64,000 nt of DNA, from positions 3,720,001-3,784,000 of the forward strand of contig JAITYX010000041.1 of the NCBI GenBank assembly GCA_021018815.1, read 5' to 3'. Positions 12,031 through 26,300 of the stretch are shown here, piece by piece. This stretch comes from Talinum fruticosum. Lineage: Eukaryota > Streptophyta > Magnoliopsida > Caryophyllales > Talinaceae. Positions within the stretch are counted from its first letter, which is position 1; each line of letters starts with the position of its first letter. Both the position numbers and the translations under genes were made by a program. Under the pieces are notes generated by a model. The model saw nothing but the letters and a program-made list of their open reading frames with translations. It did no database searches and was not told the origin of the DNA.

Positions 12031-14152
12031 AACTTTGATTACAGAAAAATATGAGAATTTTTTCTGATTAGTGCCTCATTAGGTTTTGCATAGACGATCC
12101 CCGATTGCAATGAAGGGTTGGAAATAGTATTACTCTTGCAAACATCCCTTGAAACCATTAATAAAGAGAAGAATCATGATCTTGGATTTTTTTAATCATT
12201 AATAAGCTCAAAAGAGTTCAAAAAAAGATAGTATTAATTGGATATTTATAGAGCACCAAGAAACTCGGATAACAAACAATTCACCTAAATAAAAATAGAT
12301 AAAACCTCCTAATTTGTATCAAGAGCCACCGATACACTCAAATAATAAAAGCTAAAATCATCTTATTCGAAGTTATTCAAAAATTACACACCACGCTGAG
12401 ATTCACAATCCATCTAAATAAGCAAACTAGTCACAATAAGAACACCTCTCTCCAAAGAAGCCATTAAACACAATACATCAAAACTACCTTGCCTCTAGAA
12501 ATTAGGCTTAATCTTACTAAATTCTAATCTAATAACCAAATTATAATCATATAGACAATGAGGCAACAAAGCAATTCCATTACTCAATTTGTTAGCAAAT
12601 CCAAGCGTAGCAAAGCAGCCACATGCATTGGTACCACTACCTACTATTTGCAGAGAGCCAAATTAACATTTTCATCCTATCTGAAAGCTTGCTGAACAAA
12701 AACCACGCCTTCCTTGAAAATACATATCTGACAAAAATCCTTCTCCACAGCCAAAATGCCCTCCTCAGCGATGGAACTTTATCATCTTTATGAAAGACAA
12801 TCAAAGCCGTCTCGTTTCATTTAAGTCTATCCCCATCCTAACAACATACATAAGGATAAACATAGAATGACTACAACTACCACGAAGACAGCACAAATAA
12901 CTTCAGGACTGAACAAAAGTGATAGTGGAAGGTGAACTTTAAATGGGCGTATAAACTTGTTTAGCCAATCAACTCAAGGAGTTGAAATTCAGAGAATAAT
13001 TTTGTTTTATCCGAATTGAGGAGGGTATATTTTCGATTATTGATTCAGTCACCAATTCATTGTTTCTTTTCATAATATCCAACTGTTACCATCTGTAATC
13101 ACAGGGACAATCCTAGATTTTTAGTTCCAAATTCTAATACAAATTCAAATTCAATATTTTAGTTAGTGGATAAAGAGTAGGAAACCATGATTTCAGATGC
13201 AATAAATCTTATCCTACATAATTATTGACATTATACTAAAAAAATTAAAAGTCAGGATACTAATTTATTATTTAGAAGACCTGAGGGACATTTTTTATAA
13301 TTTGTTCCATACCAAAAGTAGTAAAATGTCAATTTTTTTACTAAATTATAGAGAGATGGCAATTTCATAAGACGTTTAACTCATAAAAGTACCCGAATTA
13401 TATTGTATCAAGTTTCATAATGCTCCTTCCACAGGATGGCCACTTAGGCTAATTGAAACAAACCATCTTACTGGTATCAACAGTCCACCACTATCAACCA
13501 CCATCATTTGTTCTACAATATGGCTATTGGCAAGATAAAAATTTCGCGTATGGAAAAATACTTATACACTTCAGTGATGAAGTCATATCAAGTACATCTA
13601 CTTGGACTAGAAGTAGAGTTTGCTGTAAAAGGACATTGATTAATATACAAGTCAGTTAACCAAGAATAATCTAATCGAAACGACATCCTTTTGTAACACA
13701 TCATAGAAGCTCAATACCCATTGTACTTATGATCTAAAACTCATGAGCTACTTCTAGAATAAGCAAATCACTTACTGCAGTCTTCCCAACAGTGGAAAAA
13801 AGAGGGAATACTACCTTGAAATCCACTTTTCTCAAAATATTTGCGTTCAATGCTGTGAATTTATACAATGTATGCAATTGTATGCGGTTATATGGAGGGG
13901 TACGGATGTTTGAAACGCAAATATCATGAGGAAAGTGGATTCCATAATAGTTTTGAAAAATGCTCCTAAGGCCAAACCCTACTGGGTGGAATCTACACCA
14001 AGTGTTGTTGTCATAGCTGCAATGAACCAATATTGGACAACTTTGGTTTTTTCTATTTTCACGTCATTGATTTGTTTTCATCTTTGTATGCTCTGTTGAT
14101 AAAACTCATGGAAGCATATTTCCTCTTTGTGTATGTGATGATATGTAAACGG
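12031..14152. other. Downstream flank of the C2 gene including its 3' UTR
   Basis: About 13700-14152 is the most likely 3' UTR of the minus-strand gene. Below that no exon could be supported. The stretch 12560-12900 is less AT-rich and could be transcribed, but no frame or splice pair was convincing. Confidence 0.5.
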
Positions 14153-14365
14153 CTAATACATATTCCAGCTTTGGGAAGAGGATGAGTTAAGCAATTCCTG
14201 ACCAAGATCATTCACTTTGTTCAGTAAAAGCATTCTCTCAGTCTCGAGCTGAACCACATATTCTTCCTGCATATCTTCCAGGCTTTGAAGGTCACTTAAA
14301 GTGCTTGACAATTTAAAATCCTCGTCACCATATAAAGATTGAAGCTTAATTAACAATTGCTTCAT
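14153..14365 (-). CDS. NTMC2T3: NTMC2T3-like exon 14 (C-terminal coiled coil and stop)
   Basis: Codons 738-807 plus TAG. MKQLLIKLQSLYGDED then SLEDMQEEYVVQLETER and LLLNKVNDLGQELLNSS, a heptad-rich coiled coil found at the end of this family. Acceptor ATGCAG. The 3' UTR must run below 14153; no strong polyadenylation signal was singled out. Confidence 0.92.
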   Translation of the reverse strand: MKQLLIKLQSLYGDEDFKLSSTLSDLQSLEDMQEEYVVQLETERMLLLNKVNDLGQELLNSSSSQSWNMY

Positions 14366-17300
14366 CTGCATTAGGCCATTCAAAGGTATGCATCAGATAA
14401 AATATGGGTAAATTGGCAGGAGTAGGATGTTAAAGGTACAACAACCTCTACGTGAAAAGAAAATGTTCTGGATTCACTACTAAAGTTGAAGAAACTTGAA
14501 AACAAATACCCTTGTTAAGTTCTCGACTTGGCATCACCTGCACTAGGCATCGCGGTTGTGCAGAGAGCTTCTCCTTATGCATTACCTAGATAAAATTTTT
14601 TAATGTGTGGAGCAGCGTCTAATTTTAGTGTAATAATGTAATTTGTCTCACCAAACAATGTTTTATTACTAATCATCGAGTAGCACAAAATTCATTCCTT
14701 CAAGTCTAAGATCTTTGATGCACTGAAATGGTGTCCCTACTCCCTCAAAGACTCTTCTGTGTCTCTCACCGCAAATACACCAAAAATCACATGTGGTAAA
14801 AGAGAACAAGTTTTCCGAAAGAACATAATCTAAAACGCAAATACGATATTTCCAAAATGCTATGACAAGAAGTATATTTCCAAATAAAATTCCAAATGTG
14901 TGGCTGAGTCCATAGCAACTATAAGCAAGAAGTTGTTTACCTGGGCTGAAATAGCCTTTGCTCTGTTTAACAATGAATCAGAATCTAGTTCAGGTTTCTT
15001 TGGTAGATCAGGAATTCTTCTTGTAACTTGGACATGGATCTCTCCCTTTTTAACTCCTTGAAGAGGTATCCACTTATCAGATACTTCATTAGGAGGTAGT
15101 CTCTGATATTCTACTATACAGTTGCCTATGCTTGAAGAGACCAATATAGCATTATAATCTTTCACTTGCAATTCCAGTTGACTTCCATTATCCAGGAACT
15201 CAAAAGTCTGGCTCCATTTAGGATTTAGAGTCTTGTACACCACCTTTTGTGCACCAAAGCAAGTTATATTCTCATATATCACAATTTAGAGTGAAATAAT
15301 AACAAGCCTATGTATAAACAATCGAATTATAGCTGGAGTTCTTGCCCAATATTACCATTTATCTCTTTGTAGTTGACATCGAACTTTAAAACTGTCAATA
15401 ATGCCATTATGATAGTCATTTTTGAATATTTTGAAAATTTTAGTAATATTTTTTTAATGTTTTGAGCCATTTCCATGGCATTTTTTTCTGAAAAAGAAGA
15501 ATTAACAATTTTTGAAAAGTTTAGTGGTAATTTTGTTAAGAACTCAATTAAAATAACTGAAAAACGAGGCATATTGCTGCATCAAATTTCAGCATACCTT
15601 TGTCCTGCGCTTTTCATTTCCATAGAAGATCTTCACAAAAGGATCTCTCATTCCAATGATGTCAGAAGCAACAAGATCTCTTGCCTCAACTAGATTGAGC
15701 TCAATCCATCCATTGCTTGACCCACTAAAACCCTAAGTCATTTAAAGAGGAAAAATCAGTGACTTTATTTGGGAGTGGACATATTGACTTGTAGTCTAAA
15801 CATCTAATTTGAGACTTTTACGTTTACAGGTTCCATAGATCTCAATTCATGTTTTTACATACATGTTGAGGGCATGTTCTCTTAGTCTAGACGCCCATTT
15901 TGTTTTCTTTGATTTTGTTTAAAACATGATAATTGCAATGAAAAAAATGAGGCTTGGGATTTTATATATGAAATTTGTCGACCTGTAAAATGTCAAAGTT
16001 TTACAAACATGAGAAGTTGAGCACTTCAAACTTGCGCGATTTAGATTAAGATCAGTCTCCTGACTGCTGAAGGTGCTATCCATAATAGTGATGGGCAGTT
16101 GCACGTACTTTGTTATTCGGCTAAAAAAGGGTCAATCTTCCATAAATTTTCAGCTTCGGGATATGGTCTACTTAAACTGTCTCATAGAAAATTCAATTCC
16201 TCTAATGTTGTTGAGTAGTGGACAATCAATAATTATCACCTTGGTACAAAAATAAAAACAACTGTTATGGCCAAGGCTGCATGCAAAACACCTCTCTTCT
16301 CCCCTACCCTGCCCTCAGTGGGACTTCGGTGTATTCGTTTGGTTTTCCTTGGCATATTTCATGTATGCTTCCCCATAAAACTTCCCAAATCAGCTTGGCA
16401 TCACCACTACATAATGTGCAAGCCAGTGAGCAAGCCGCATCATGAACATCCCAACAGAAAGGGAATAGTCATTTCTTTACTTATCAATTAATATTCGTTA
16501 AACACATTCCTCAATGAGAGCAAAGGTGTACCTCTCTTATACTTATTCGAAGCTTGACTTCCCTGAAATCACCTTTTCAAGAGGTACGAGCACATCCCTG
16601 ATTGTATCCTGTGTTATCCCTTCCAAGTTCACTGATGCACTACCAATGACTTCATCACCAAATGTTTCTTCGTATAAACATTTCAACAGGAGAGATTCAC
16701 CACCTGCAGTCTCATCAAATTCAAATATCTGATTCCAAAAAGGATTTGAGGTGTATGACACTGCTTTGGTTCTCTGGACAACCTGATAGCATAAAGCAAT
16801 ATGTGACGTGAAAATTAACTATGTAAACAGGAATCATCAAGATTCTAAAAGTAAAGAGCTAACATTTTAGCTGACAAACTTTGTTATTTAGACTCTTTAG
16901 TTATGAATTAACATTAAATAGGGACTAAAGAGGTCTCATTTAAGACTAAAAATGTACAAAATTATTAGAAAAATGTCTAACATCTAAATACCACCCTTCT
17001 GCATACTCTTAGCCGAGTTCGAGTAAGGTAGACAAACATAACAAGAAATTAACCAACCTTCCCATACTGCAACTTAACATATGGCTCGGACTTTCCAGAT
17101 TTGTCCTTTTCCACAAGACCTCTGGCTTCTAGTACTGTAACAAAAATTTTTCTCCCAGTCTTTAATTCAAAGGTTGATGTTCCATATAGAGATGGTTGAG
17201 CATCAAGACGTAAACCAACACTGTGTGAACCATCCGAGAACTGCCACTCTTTTAGAACAAGTTTGACCACCAACTGTAACATTTGACAACAAGATGATGG

Positions 17301-20300
17301 CATCAGATATACTGGTAGAGAAATTGGTGCTTCCAATTTTTATACAAATTATCGTTGGCTTCTTTTGGATTTACTTCAGGTGCTGCCATTTTCTGAAAGC
17401 CATGCTTGAGGCATATGGCATTTTCTTTAGTTCTTTGAAAGCCCTAATTAGCTATTATATTTGGTCCATCCAAAAGCTGTTAATGGTACACGTAAGGGGA
17501 AAGGCAAAAATAAATCCACATGGATACAGAGAAGAGAAAACATAAAAGGAATAATGATCAAAATGCATGGAACTACAAATATTGTACCTCCCCAGAAAAT
17601 CCCTCAAAAGGAACACTCATTACAACTTCTTTTCCACAACAGTCAGCACGTTTGGCTAGGATGCCTGAATCTGGTCCTATTGCCCAAAATATAGTGGAAT
17701 CATCTTCGGAGTATCTAATCTGTAGATGACAGAATTAAAATTAGTTAAGTCCAAAGTGATGGTCATTTAATCAAGTTTAGAACAATTTGGTTTCCAGGGA
17801 ACAATTTTTAAATTGAATAGAACATACTCCTCAGATCTGCAATGTAATATACCCTTCATGATTTATTAAAAATCATAACTAGGATTACTACGCAAATACG
17901 AGAAACAAAATCTTATGCAAAACAGTGCTACTTTTACTATTAACATTATTACAAGTTCTGGAAAAGGACCTTAATTTCACAACTTGCTAAGTGGTCAAAC
18001 TTCACACTGTTGGGAGACGATTCATAGAGATGGAATCGAACGATTCCTACATCATCATGTAAGATCATATTAAATGTTGAATCCCATCGTGGATTAGGCC
18101 CTGGCTGTGCACCTGTTCGCCTAGTTAGGTCTTCAAGCTCTGCCTCCACAAATGTTTTCAGATCTTTCACATGATGTTCATCTGAGGAATGATTCCTAGA
18201 ATGACTATGCTGTCTCCTGGAGGGGCTTGCTTTTATTCCACCTTTAGAGATTTGAGTTGCCCCGATAACTGTTACATAAAGGATGCCACCTACTGCCTTT
18301 TTACCTAATTGTTCTACTGGTAAAGAAAGGCAACGGCGACGAGGTTCAACCATAGTCTTTACTAACGTGTCAGTGAAAAGTTTGACCTGCAGCAAAAATA
18401 TCACAAACATAGACAACCCACTCAGTGAAAAGGAACAAGGATTGCTGGAACAATGATCTATAGACATATGTGTGTACCTATTCCTCTAGCAAAATGAATC
18501 GAACCAGCTAACATTTGGGCAAACAATGATCCAAATCTGAATCCATACTCCCAAAATCCCATTGCTAGGCAGGTTTTGAGGGGGTCTGATGTAATAGTCT
18601 TAACCTTAGATTGGAAAATTACAAAAAGACTGGTTTGGTTAGATCCTAAATTCAAAAACTGTTAACTACCTACTACGTACTCTGTAAAAAGAAGTAGAGG
18701 AACTTCAGAGAGACATTTCGCTATTAGTGCACTATAATCTAAGCTGAAGTAGCCCAGACTTGCCTTTATTGGCTATACAGAATATGGACAAGAATAAAGA
18801 TGGTATAAAATCAATAATTTAGGGTATCTTCTTTGGGTCCTTCTCACCATGTAGAAGTTTCAATCAAACATGAATGAAAAAGATTTACAGATTTGTAAGC
18901 TAAAGAACACATGCCAAAGTAGATGAGGCAGAGTTTTTAGCCGAATTTCACAATTTGACAGTGTTAATTAACACACCAGCCATGAAGAAACACCTGGGAG
19001 CTCAGTTCTTGGGAGTTGACTCCCACCACTTCCAAAGTTAATTCCTAGTTTCACCTCTGGAATGCAGAGAAAAGAGTATAAAATTGCTCTTCCATCAAGC
19101 ACAGGCATTAACTGCAGCTGCAAACATCAAATGGACAGCTAAAAATTGTCACAAGTATGGAGATTTCAAGCACTGTACAAAGAAAGATTAGTCACATTAG
19201 TCATACCTATGTTGCTAAGAACGATCTCCAGTCACGCAATATCTAATTTTGTTTTACAACAACATGAAGGCTGGCTAACAATTCAAGAACAAAGCAAGAC
19301 GAAAGACTTCAATGTTACAAGAATACCCAGTTGGAAATAGCAGTCCCGACATGTTCAATTGTCTTAAAAGGACAAAGGGAGTAGGGGACAGAAAGAAATA
19401 GGAAAGAGATAGAGGGGTACGATAGAACCCTCCTCAACTTAGCATATTTTGTCCAGTACATCCAAACACGACTCAAACACTCTCGGACTCATGTTAAATA
19501 CTGAAGACATACAGCATGCCTTCAACTTTATGATTTTAGTTATCAGATACTAGCAGGACATAGGGCTGTAAATGACTCAGGCTCGGCTCGGCTCAAAGCT
19601 TGCCGAGCCTTTGAAGTTTAGGCTTGGGCTCGGCTCGGATGACTCACGCTTAGGCTTAGGCTCGGGCTCGGCTCGATTTTTCTTTTTTTTTTTGGGATTT
19701 GCTTACAAAATTTCTAAAATTTGTTGGGTGGTGTCCCAAAATCTCATATTTTAGGGAAGATTGTTTTCTTATAGAATTGGGTATCCTAAACCTAATTGTA
19801 TTTTGTTTCCTATTTGTATTAGGTAATTGTTACCTATTAGAATTAGGAGTAAGAGTTTTTGGTAGGTTTAGGATATTCTGTTGGGTTAGGATTTCTTTCC
19901 TATTTAAAGGAGGGTTGACCTCCATTGTAAAAACCAAGAGAGTTATTGTGAGGAGAGTGTTGTAAGATTAGGATATCTCGGGTTTGGGAAGATTTCTGGG
20001 TTTGAGATCATATTGTACTCTCTCATAATATTAAAATCATTGTGCTTGTGTCGTTCGTGGTTTTTTCCGGTTTAGGTTTTCCACGTTAAATTCTTGTCTC
20101 GTTTCTATTTTTCGATTTCCATCTAATTTTTAATATTGTTTTTGTCATCCTAAATCGCTTCCGCATCTTTGCTCTAATTTCACCTAACAAGTGAGGTTTA
20201 GAATGGGGCTAATTTTCTAACAAGTGGTATTAGAGCCCAGGTTCTAGGATGACATCGTCATTCACTAAATTTGATATCAAGAAGTTTGATGGAAAAATCA

Positions 20301-23300
20301 GTTTCAGTTTATGAAGAGTCAAGATGAGGGTCATTCTCACGCAGAGCGGATTGAAGAAGGCACTTGGGAAGAAGCCTAACTCTATGTCCCAGGAAGATTG
20401 GGAAGAGTTGGATGAAATGGCACTTACTGCGATTCAATTGTGCATTATGTATCAAGTACTTCATGAAGTTGTTCACTGCAAGATTACAAGTGATATGTGG
20501 ACAAAGTTGGAGCAAATCTACATGACAAAGAGTCTTGTCAACAAGATTCGACTCAAGGAGCGATTGTTCACGATTCTTATAGGTGAAGGTACATCTATCC
20601 AAAATCATCTTGATGAGTTTAATTCTATTCTCTTGGACTTAGAGAATTTGGAGGTTGATATAGATGATGAGGATAAAGCTATTCTCCTTATTGTCTCCCT
20701 ACCCCTTTCATATAAGCCCTTTAAAGAAATTATGCTTTACAAGTAATAGTGAAGTGTTGAGTTATGATGATGTCATGTGCAACTTGCTATCCAAACAAAA
20801 ATTTGACTTTGAATGTTCTGATGAAAGAGCCGAAGGCTTGTCAAGTAAGGGGTAGTACTAAGAAAGGTTCTAAGTACAAGTTTGAGAGAGATTGTTACTT
20901 TTGTAAGAAACCCGGACAAAAGAAATCCCAGTGTTTAAAACTTAAGGCTTTAAAGGCTAAGGAGAAAGAGGAAGACTCTAACAATATGGATGAGGCCGGT
21001 TTTGCCCTTGCTAAAGATGAGTCGGATGGTGATGTTTTACTTGCTTCTCATAAAAAGGGAAGTGATTCTGAATGGGTTTTAGATTCTGGATGTACTTTTC
21101 ATGTGTGTCCTAACAAAAATTTGTTTTCCACATATGATACTCGTCGATTCTGGTATTGTTCACTTGGGCAATAATGTCCAATGCTCAATTGCTGGAATTG
21201 GTACAGTTCAGATTAAAACTTATGACGGTGTCGTGAAGACTTTAACTAGGTCCAAGCATGTTCCCGGTATAAAACGCAATCTGATCTCGTTTGGTGCTAT
21301 TGAAGCTAAAGGGCTAAGGTATTCGGCTGAAGGTGGCGTCTTGAAGGTGTGCAAAGGTTCCAGGGTTTTGTTGAAGGATTCGAGACGCGGAGGTCTCTAC
21401 ATCCTTCAAAGTTCAACCGCAGGTTTAGCGGTTTCAGACAGCTTACACATGATGGATTGATTCATTTGTTTGATATGTGGTTGGATCATGTCAAAAGAAA
21501 GGATTGATGGAGATTATTCCTTTAGCTAAGTCCAAGGGGAGCTTGGATTTAGTGAATGGTGATAACCTGTGATTGCCCTTCGGGGTGGAGCCCTCCGGGT
21601 GCTACTTCTGGAAAGGAGAGGTAGGTTGAAGGTGACAAACGTATTTCTTGAGATTTTGGGATTTTGGTCCAAGGTGGAGATTGTTGGGTGGTGTCCCAAA
21701 ATCTCATATTTTAGGAAAGATTGTTTTCTTATAGAATTGGGTATCCTAAACCTAAATGTATTTTGTTTCCTATTTGTATTAGGTAATTGTTACCCATTAG
21801 AATTAGGAGTAAGAGTTTTGGTAGGTTTAGGATATTCTGTTGGGTTAGGATTTCTTTCCTATTTAAAGGAGGGTTGGCCTCCATTATAAAAACCAAGGGA
21901 GTTATTGTGAGAAGAGTGTTATGAGATTAGGATATCTCGGGTTTGGGAAGATCTCTGGGTTTGAGATCGTATTGTACTCTCTCATAATAGTAAAATCATT
22001 GTGCCTGTGTCGTTCGTGGTTTTTCCCTGATTTGGGTTTTCCACGTTAAATTCTTGTCGCGTTTCTATTTTTCGATTTCCATCTAATTTTTGATATTGTT
22101 TTTGTCATCCTAAATAGCTTCCGCATCTTTGCTCTAATTTCACCTAACAAGTGAGGTTTAGAGTGGGGCTAATTTCCTAACAAAATTCAAGGTGATAATC
22201 GAAATTAAATTCTATATTTTTGTATTAGATTCAAGAAATAAACGTTTGAATGAAATTTTGAGAGTTTTAGAGGTAATTTTATACTATCAAAATAAGTATT
22301 TTTAAAAAATAAACTATTTAGCCTAATGCATGGATATGTAAGAAAAAATCTCCCCATGTGATGGTTGAGGTTGGTATAAAAAGCCATAGGACTCCATCGA
22401 ATGACCTTTTCTTTAGAAACAAATTTGTATTTCTGGGTTTCTTTAGCGAGTTGATTGACATGATTATGGTTTATATGACATGTACTTCTCCATGGACATC
22501 AATAGCGGACTGGTAGCCTTAGGATTTTTCCACGGTACAACGGGCCATCCTTTAGCACCTTATCTATGTGTCTTGAAATGGAGGTTTTGGCATCTTTTAA
22601 GGGAAAGTTGCGATTATTTAAAGTAAAAGTTCTTCCAATTAGTGTGCTTCGAGGATTTGAACTTTTATTGTCCTTCTTACTAAGATGAGACCCGCTACCA
22701 CCTCAACTAACACTTTGTTGGTATTGATTATCACCCTAAATGAAAATGTGGGCAAAAACACTTAATTAGGTTTTGCTTTTGAGGACTCAAATATTTTAGA
22801 GCTCTGCGTTTTTAATCCCAAAGAGAATGACTAACAACTCTCAACAAGCGTGCATGAGTTTATTATTGAGTGGATGTTCGAAAAGAACGAAATAGATCTA
22901 ATGAGATGGGAGAGGTTTGTAAACCTTACATCATTAAACTTCAAAAATTTATTGGATGACATAAATCTTATATCATTAAGTGGATTTGGAGGATTATACT
23001 ATAGAAAGACACAATTTAGAAGAAATGGTTATATTTGGACAAGTTGTTAAGAAGTCATCCTCATCTTGGAATTGGAGGCGCTTTTAAAATTAAAGACTCT
23101 ATCATAAACTGTTAGGAGATAACCCAAAATCTTGCTTTGGGCTCAAGAAAATCGCGTTATGGGATAAGAAACGACAAATACGAGCAAGAGGCAACAAGCA
23201 CGGGATGTTTCGGAGGAAAACGCTAAGGTCGGGCTGGGCGGCAGCCAACACGGGGTGCCCATGTTGGCCGACACAGCCCGTGTTGGCTGCACAGGGTGCC

Positions 23301-26300
23301 CATGCTGGCCAGCACAGGCCGTGCTGGCTGCCCAATGCCTTGCCTCGTCTCTTCGACCGCTATCCGTTTTGTGCGTTTTCGGCGTTTTCCGCATTGATAG
23401 CTCGGTATCAATGCTTGTAATTGCAGTGCAAGCCTAAGGGTTAGCTTCTTGTCTATTTGAAGGTTGTTTGTTCATCTTGTAAATCATCGAAGTATCCAAA
23501 TATCCAATTGCTAGAGTATTGGGGTTTTGGTGAGTGTCAATTGGGGTTATCCAATTGATGAGTATGCTATAAGGAGAGTTTAGTGAGATTGGATAATATC
23601 GGTTGTTTTGGCAAGGTCTCGGGGTTGAGATCGTTTCTTGTACTATCTTATAATAGTGATATCAGTTTGATTGTGCCGATCATGGTTTTCTCCCGAATTT
23701 GGGTTTCCATGTTAAAATCCTTGTGTTCATTGTCTCAATACTTTCATTTGGTTTGTTTACTTCTTCAATATCTTATACATCCAAAACGCTTCCGCATTCA
23801 AAGCGCTGATTTTCTAACAAGTGGTATCGGAGCTCGGTTTAGGATGTCTATGATTATAAAGGTTGATATTTAGAAGATTGATGGAGAGATTAACTTTAAT
23901 ATTTGGAAGGTTCAAATGAAAGCAATTCTTATCCAACATGGGTTATAGAAAGTGCTCACATGTGCTAGAGCCAAACCCGCGATGATGTTGATAAAGAATG
24001 GACTGCATACAAAAAGAAGAAGCAAGGGACAATGATAGATGATAATTGGGAAGAGTTGGAAGAAAAGGCTCTTTCGGCTATCTAGTTGTGCTTGGCGCCC
24101 CATGTGCTATGAGAGGTGCTTGACAAGACAACCGCAACCGATCTTTAGAATAGGTTGGAAGAACTCTACATGACAAAGAGTTTTGCCAACAAGATTCATT
24201 TAAAGGAACGTTTGTATACGTTTTCAATGGTTGACGATACTCCCGTTCAAAAGCATCTAAATGATTTCAATTCAATCCTTATTGTATTAGAGAGTTTAGA
24301 TGTGAAAATTGAGGATGAGGACAAGGCTATTCTGTTGGTTGTGTCTTTACCCGTGTCATATAAGCTTTTAAAGAAAATCCTATTGTATAGTAACACTAAT
24401 ACCATATCATTTGAGGATGTTAAGGCCAATTTGCTGTCTAAGGAAAAATTTGAACTTGATGCATGGGGTAAAAGAGCAGAAAGCGTGTCGGTAAGGGAGG
24501 TAAGAAGGGGTCTAAATACAAATTTGAGGGAGATTGTTTTTATTGTAAGAAACCAGGGCATAAGAAATCTGAGTGTAAGAAACTTAAGGCTTTAAAGGAA
24601 AAGGAAAAATAAAAGGAGCAAGAATTTCAAAAATCTCAAAATGTTGGTGAGATTGGTTTTGTAATAGATGATAGTAAGTCGGATGGAGATGTTTTGCTTG
24701 CTTCGAGGGAAAGAGGGGAGAGTCGGAATGGGTTTTAGATTCTGGTTATTCATTTCATGTGTGTTCTAACAAGGCTGTGTTTTTTACATATGATAAGGTT
24801 AATTCTGATGTTGTTAACTTAAGATATAGTGTTGAATGTCCCATTGCTTGGAGTTGGCGAAGTTTGAATTAAAACTCATGATGGTGCCATGAAGATCCTA
24901 ACTAAGGTATGATATGTTCCCGATCTCAAATGAAATCTGATCTCGTTGGGTGTCTAGAGGACTAAGGTATTCTGTTGAAGGTGGAGTTTTGAAGGCATTC
25001 AAAGGATCTAAGGTATTGTTGAAGGGTCCGAGGCGTGGAGGCCTCTATATTTTTCATGGATCAACTGCGGGTTTGGCGTTTCAGCTATATCAAAGGGAAC
25101 TTGGACTTTGTGGGTTGTGACAACCAATGATTACCCTTTGGGGTGGAGCCCTCTAGGATGCTACTTCTGGGAAAGAAAGGTAGGTTGAAGGTGACAAACA
25201 AATTTTCGGATTATGGTCCAAAGTGGAGATTGTTAGGAGATGGCCCAAAATCTTGCTTTGGGCTCAAGAAAATCAAGTTACAGGACAAGAAATGACAAAC
25301 ACAGGGAGAGGCAACAAGCACCGGGCGTTTTGGGCGGAAACTCCAAGATTAGGTTGGGCAGCAGCCAACACGAGCTGCCCGTGTCGGCCGACACAACCCG
25401 TGTTGGCTACACGAGTGCCCTTGCTGGCTGCCCAGTGCCTTGCCTCTTCGACTCGCTGTCCATTTTATACGTTTTCGGGCGTTTTCGCTTTGATTGCTCA
25501 ATATCAATGCTTGTAATTACAGTGCAAGCCTAAGGGTTAGCTTCTTGTATATTTAAACATCTTGTAAATCATCGAAGTATCCAAATGTCCAATTGCTAGA
25601 GTATTGGGCTTTTGATGAGTGTCAATTAGGGCTGTCCAATTGATGAGTGTGCTATTGTAAGGAGAGTTTAGTGAGATTGGGTAATCTCGGGTGTTTTGGG
25701 AAGGTCTTGAGGTTGAGATCATTTCTTGTACTCTCTTATAATAGTAATACGGTTTGTTTGTGTTGATCGTGGTTTTCTCTCGGATTTGGGTTTCCACGTT
25801 AAAATCCTTGTGTTCATTAGCCTTGTTCCATTTATCCGTAAGAAGTTGTAAGGATGTACGAAACTGTAAGGAAAGTTGTAAAGAGCCGTAAGTCTGTTGT
25901 AAGAAGTTGTAAGGAACTATAAGCAACTGTATGGAGTCGTAAGAAATTGTAAGCGATTGTAAGGAGTTGTAAGGAATATAAAATCTTTTACATGACTTGA
26001 TAAAAATGTTTAATATATTTTTATATTTATGTACAATATATTTGTATTTTTATTTATGAATTTAATGTAAATTATAAAATTTATGTATTTATAATGCTAA
26101 ATGCATATGTATCAGTTTGATGATTTGTTTTCTTTTGTTTTTTATATAAATGTTTAGAAAAAAAAATTATGTTTGATACTTAGAAAAGAGTTTTTATAGA
26201 TGCATAATTACTTTCATATAATAGATAGTTGAAAATGACCTTAATTTTACAAGTTTGAAATAAATGTTCTCAACTATTAAAATTATTAGTTGAGGACATT

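Larger units (their letters stand above)
19722..22182 (+). mobile_element. Copia element I: internally deleted Ty1-copia retrotransposon with both LTRs
   Basis: Two 501-bp LTRs (19722-20222 and 21682-22182) begin TGTTGGGTGG and end CTAACA. A 5-bp target duplication AAATT flanks it exactly (19717-19721, 22183-22187). The primer site TGGTATTAGAGC at 20225 resembles initiator tRNA-Met priming. The polypurine tract CCAAGGTGGAGAT precedes the 3' LTR. The interior of 1.46 kb holds only gag, protease and a scrap of the pre-integrase region; integrase, reverse transcriptase and RNase H are missing, so it depended on a helper. The LTRs differ at roughly 22-25 positions by eye, so the insertion is not recent. 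It lies antisense inside intron 6 of the C2 gene. Confidence 0.95.

Noticed and set aside
13734..14030. 98-codon minus-strand frame below the C2 gene stop
   Set aside because: It lies in the expected 3' UTR, has no family resemblance and no suitable splice acceptor for the gene.
15919..16104. Possible extra exon between exons 11 and 12
   Set aside because: The phase-0 acceptor ACTTAG at 15733 joins exon 11 to 12 without it, and the frame lacks family resemblance.
17294..17729. Plus-strand frames between exons 9 and 10
   Set aside because: They overlap intron 9 and the antisense strand of exon 9 and show no homology.
20225..20236. Possible tRNA gene because of the tRNA-like word
   Set aside because: It is the 12-base primer site next to an LTR; no cloverleaf surrounds it.
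23102..23437. Several overlapping open frames on both strands
   Set aside because: They lie in the GC-rich island of the copia II LTR; stop codons are rare there because of base composition.
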